A stretch of 6,280 nucleotides of DNA from an uncultured Clostridia bacterium (GTDB lineage: Bacteria; Bacillota; Clostridia; Oscillospirales; Acutalibacteraceae), in assembly GCA_946004305.1 (NCBI GenBank), contig CAMFZJ010000071.1:1-6280 (forward strand), written 5' to 3'. Each line of letters starts with the position of its first letter. Position 1 is the first letter of the stretch. Positions 5,998-6,280 of the stretch are shown here, piece after piece. The notes below the pieces were generated by a model. It had not been told where the DNA came from. It saw only the letters and a program-made list of their open reading frames with translations, and searched no databases. A program made the position numbers and the translations under genes.

Positions 5998-6280
5998 TTA
6001 TTCAAGGTCGCCGAAATCAATTTCAACATTATCCTTCGGGATGCCCTCTGATGTAGTATCGCCTGTTGTTTGGCTTGAGTTCTTGCTTTGGGTTTTACTT
6101 GAAGTTTTGTCGGAAGTTTTACTGCTTGACTTACTTGCCTTACTGCTTTTGGTACTGTTGCTTTCTGCACCTGAGCTTGCAGAACTTTTGCTTGATGAGT
6201 TGTCAGAAACAAGCGAAGCGGTTTTGGTCTCGGTTGCATCTGAATCCAATTTATCCTCTGCCGACTCCCCGGAAACTGTA
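5998..6280 (-). CDS. C-terminal end of a protein with a Ser/Thr/Lys-rich tail (partial)
   Basis: The frame is open to the right edge, so only the last 93 residues are seen; a TTG inside it near 6249 need not be a start. About 30% of residues are Ser, mixed with Thr, Lys and Ala in SSK, KTS and KSS steps, giving a disordered low-complexity tail. It closes with the acidic PKDNVEIDFGDLE. Such tails are common as linkers or cytoplasmic or extracellular extensions, and the body of the protein lies outside the window, so no function can be assigned. The serine codons vary (TCA, AGC, AGT, TCT), which argues for a real coding tail and not a simple DNA repeat. It ends 35 bases before the dockerin gene and is probably in the same operon. 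Confidence 0.72.
   Translation of the reverse strand, partial: TVSGESAEDKLDSDATETKTASLVSDNSSSKSSASSGAESNSTKSSKASKSSSKTSDKTSSKTQSKNSSQTTGDTTSEGIPKDNVEIDFGDLE

Noticed and set aside
5946..6239. Open frame in another phase through the Ser-rich tail
   Set aside because: Gln/Lys/Ala-rich composition is the out-of-frame reading of the Ser/Thr/Lys codons. It overlaps the dockerin start and has no ribosome site.
1..6280. CRISPR array, tRNA or rRNA gene, insertion sequence
   Set aside because: No regularly spaced repeats, cloverleaf-like sequence, transposase motifs or terminal inverted repeats were seen on either strand.

Overview
The window is an AT-rich, gene-dense stretch with every recognisable gene on the minus strand. 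It suggests a gut Clostridium-type Firmicute, most likely a Ruminococcus-like member of the Oscillospirales. The pointers are strong AGGAGG ribosome sites, a small secreted type I dockerin protein, and a secreted protein whose first module resembles the small beta-sandwich domains of Ruminococcus starch- and carbohydrate-binding proteins. The genus is an inference from these traits, not from a search.

Read in the direction of transcription (right to left), the window opens inside a gene whose Ser/Thr/Lys-rich tail ends at 5998. A tight run of genes follows: a signal-peptide plus dockerin protein (5567-5962), an HPr-kinase-like P-loop protein (4851-5570), a PqqD-family protein (4588-4854), an S24/S26-type peptidase (4152-4595), a PF14907-type nucleotidyltransferase (2978-4147), a five-helix membrane protein of unknown function (2505-2981), an NAD(P)H-hydrate epimerase with an unusual C-terminal extension (1584-2468) and an SseB-family protein (763-1572). 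Three of the junctions are ATGA stop/start overlaps and a fourth is an 8-base overlap. A clean intrinsic terminator at 705-731 ends the run.

The remaining left part is an AT-rich intergenic region of about 250 bases with promoter-like sequences. It leads into a separate gene for a secreted protein that runs off the left edge (1-450).

The biologically interesting part is the core of HprK-like kinase, PqqD, S26 peptidase and nucleotidyltransferase. Kinase, PqqD and PF14907 nucleotidyltransferase homologues occur together in some lasso-peptide clusters (paeninodin and pseudomycoidin type), where PqqD binds the leader and the kinase and nucleotidyltransferase decorate the product. Here there is no lasso cyclase, no transglutaminase-like leader protease, no ABC exporter and no obvious short precursor. 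Instead the cassette is translationally coupled to a secreted dockerin protein. My working inference is a peptide- or protein-tailoring system whose substrate is either that dockerin protein, the Ser-rich protein upstream, or something outside the window. The epimerase and SseB genes look like housekeeping passengers at the end of the operon.
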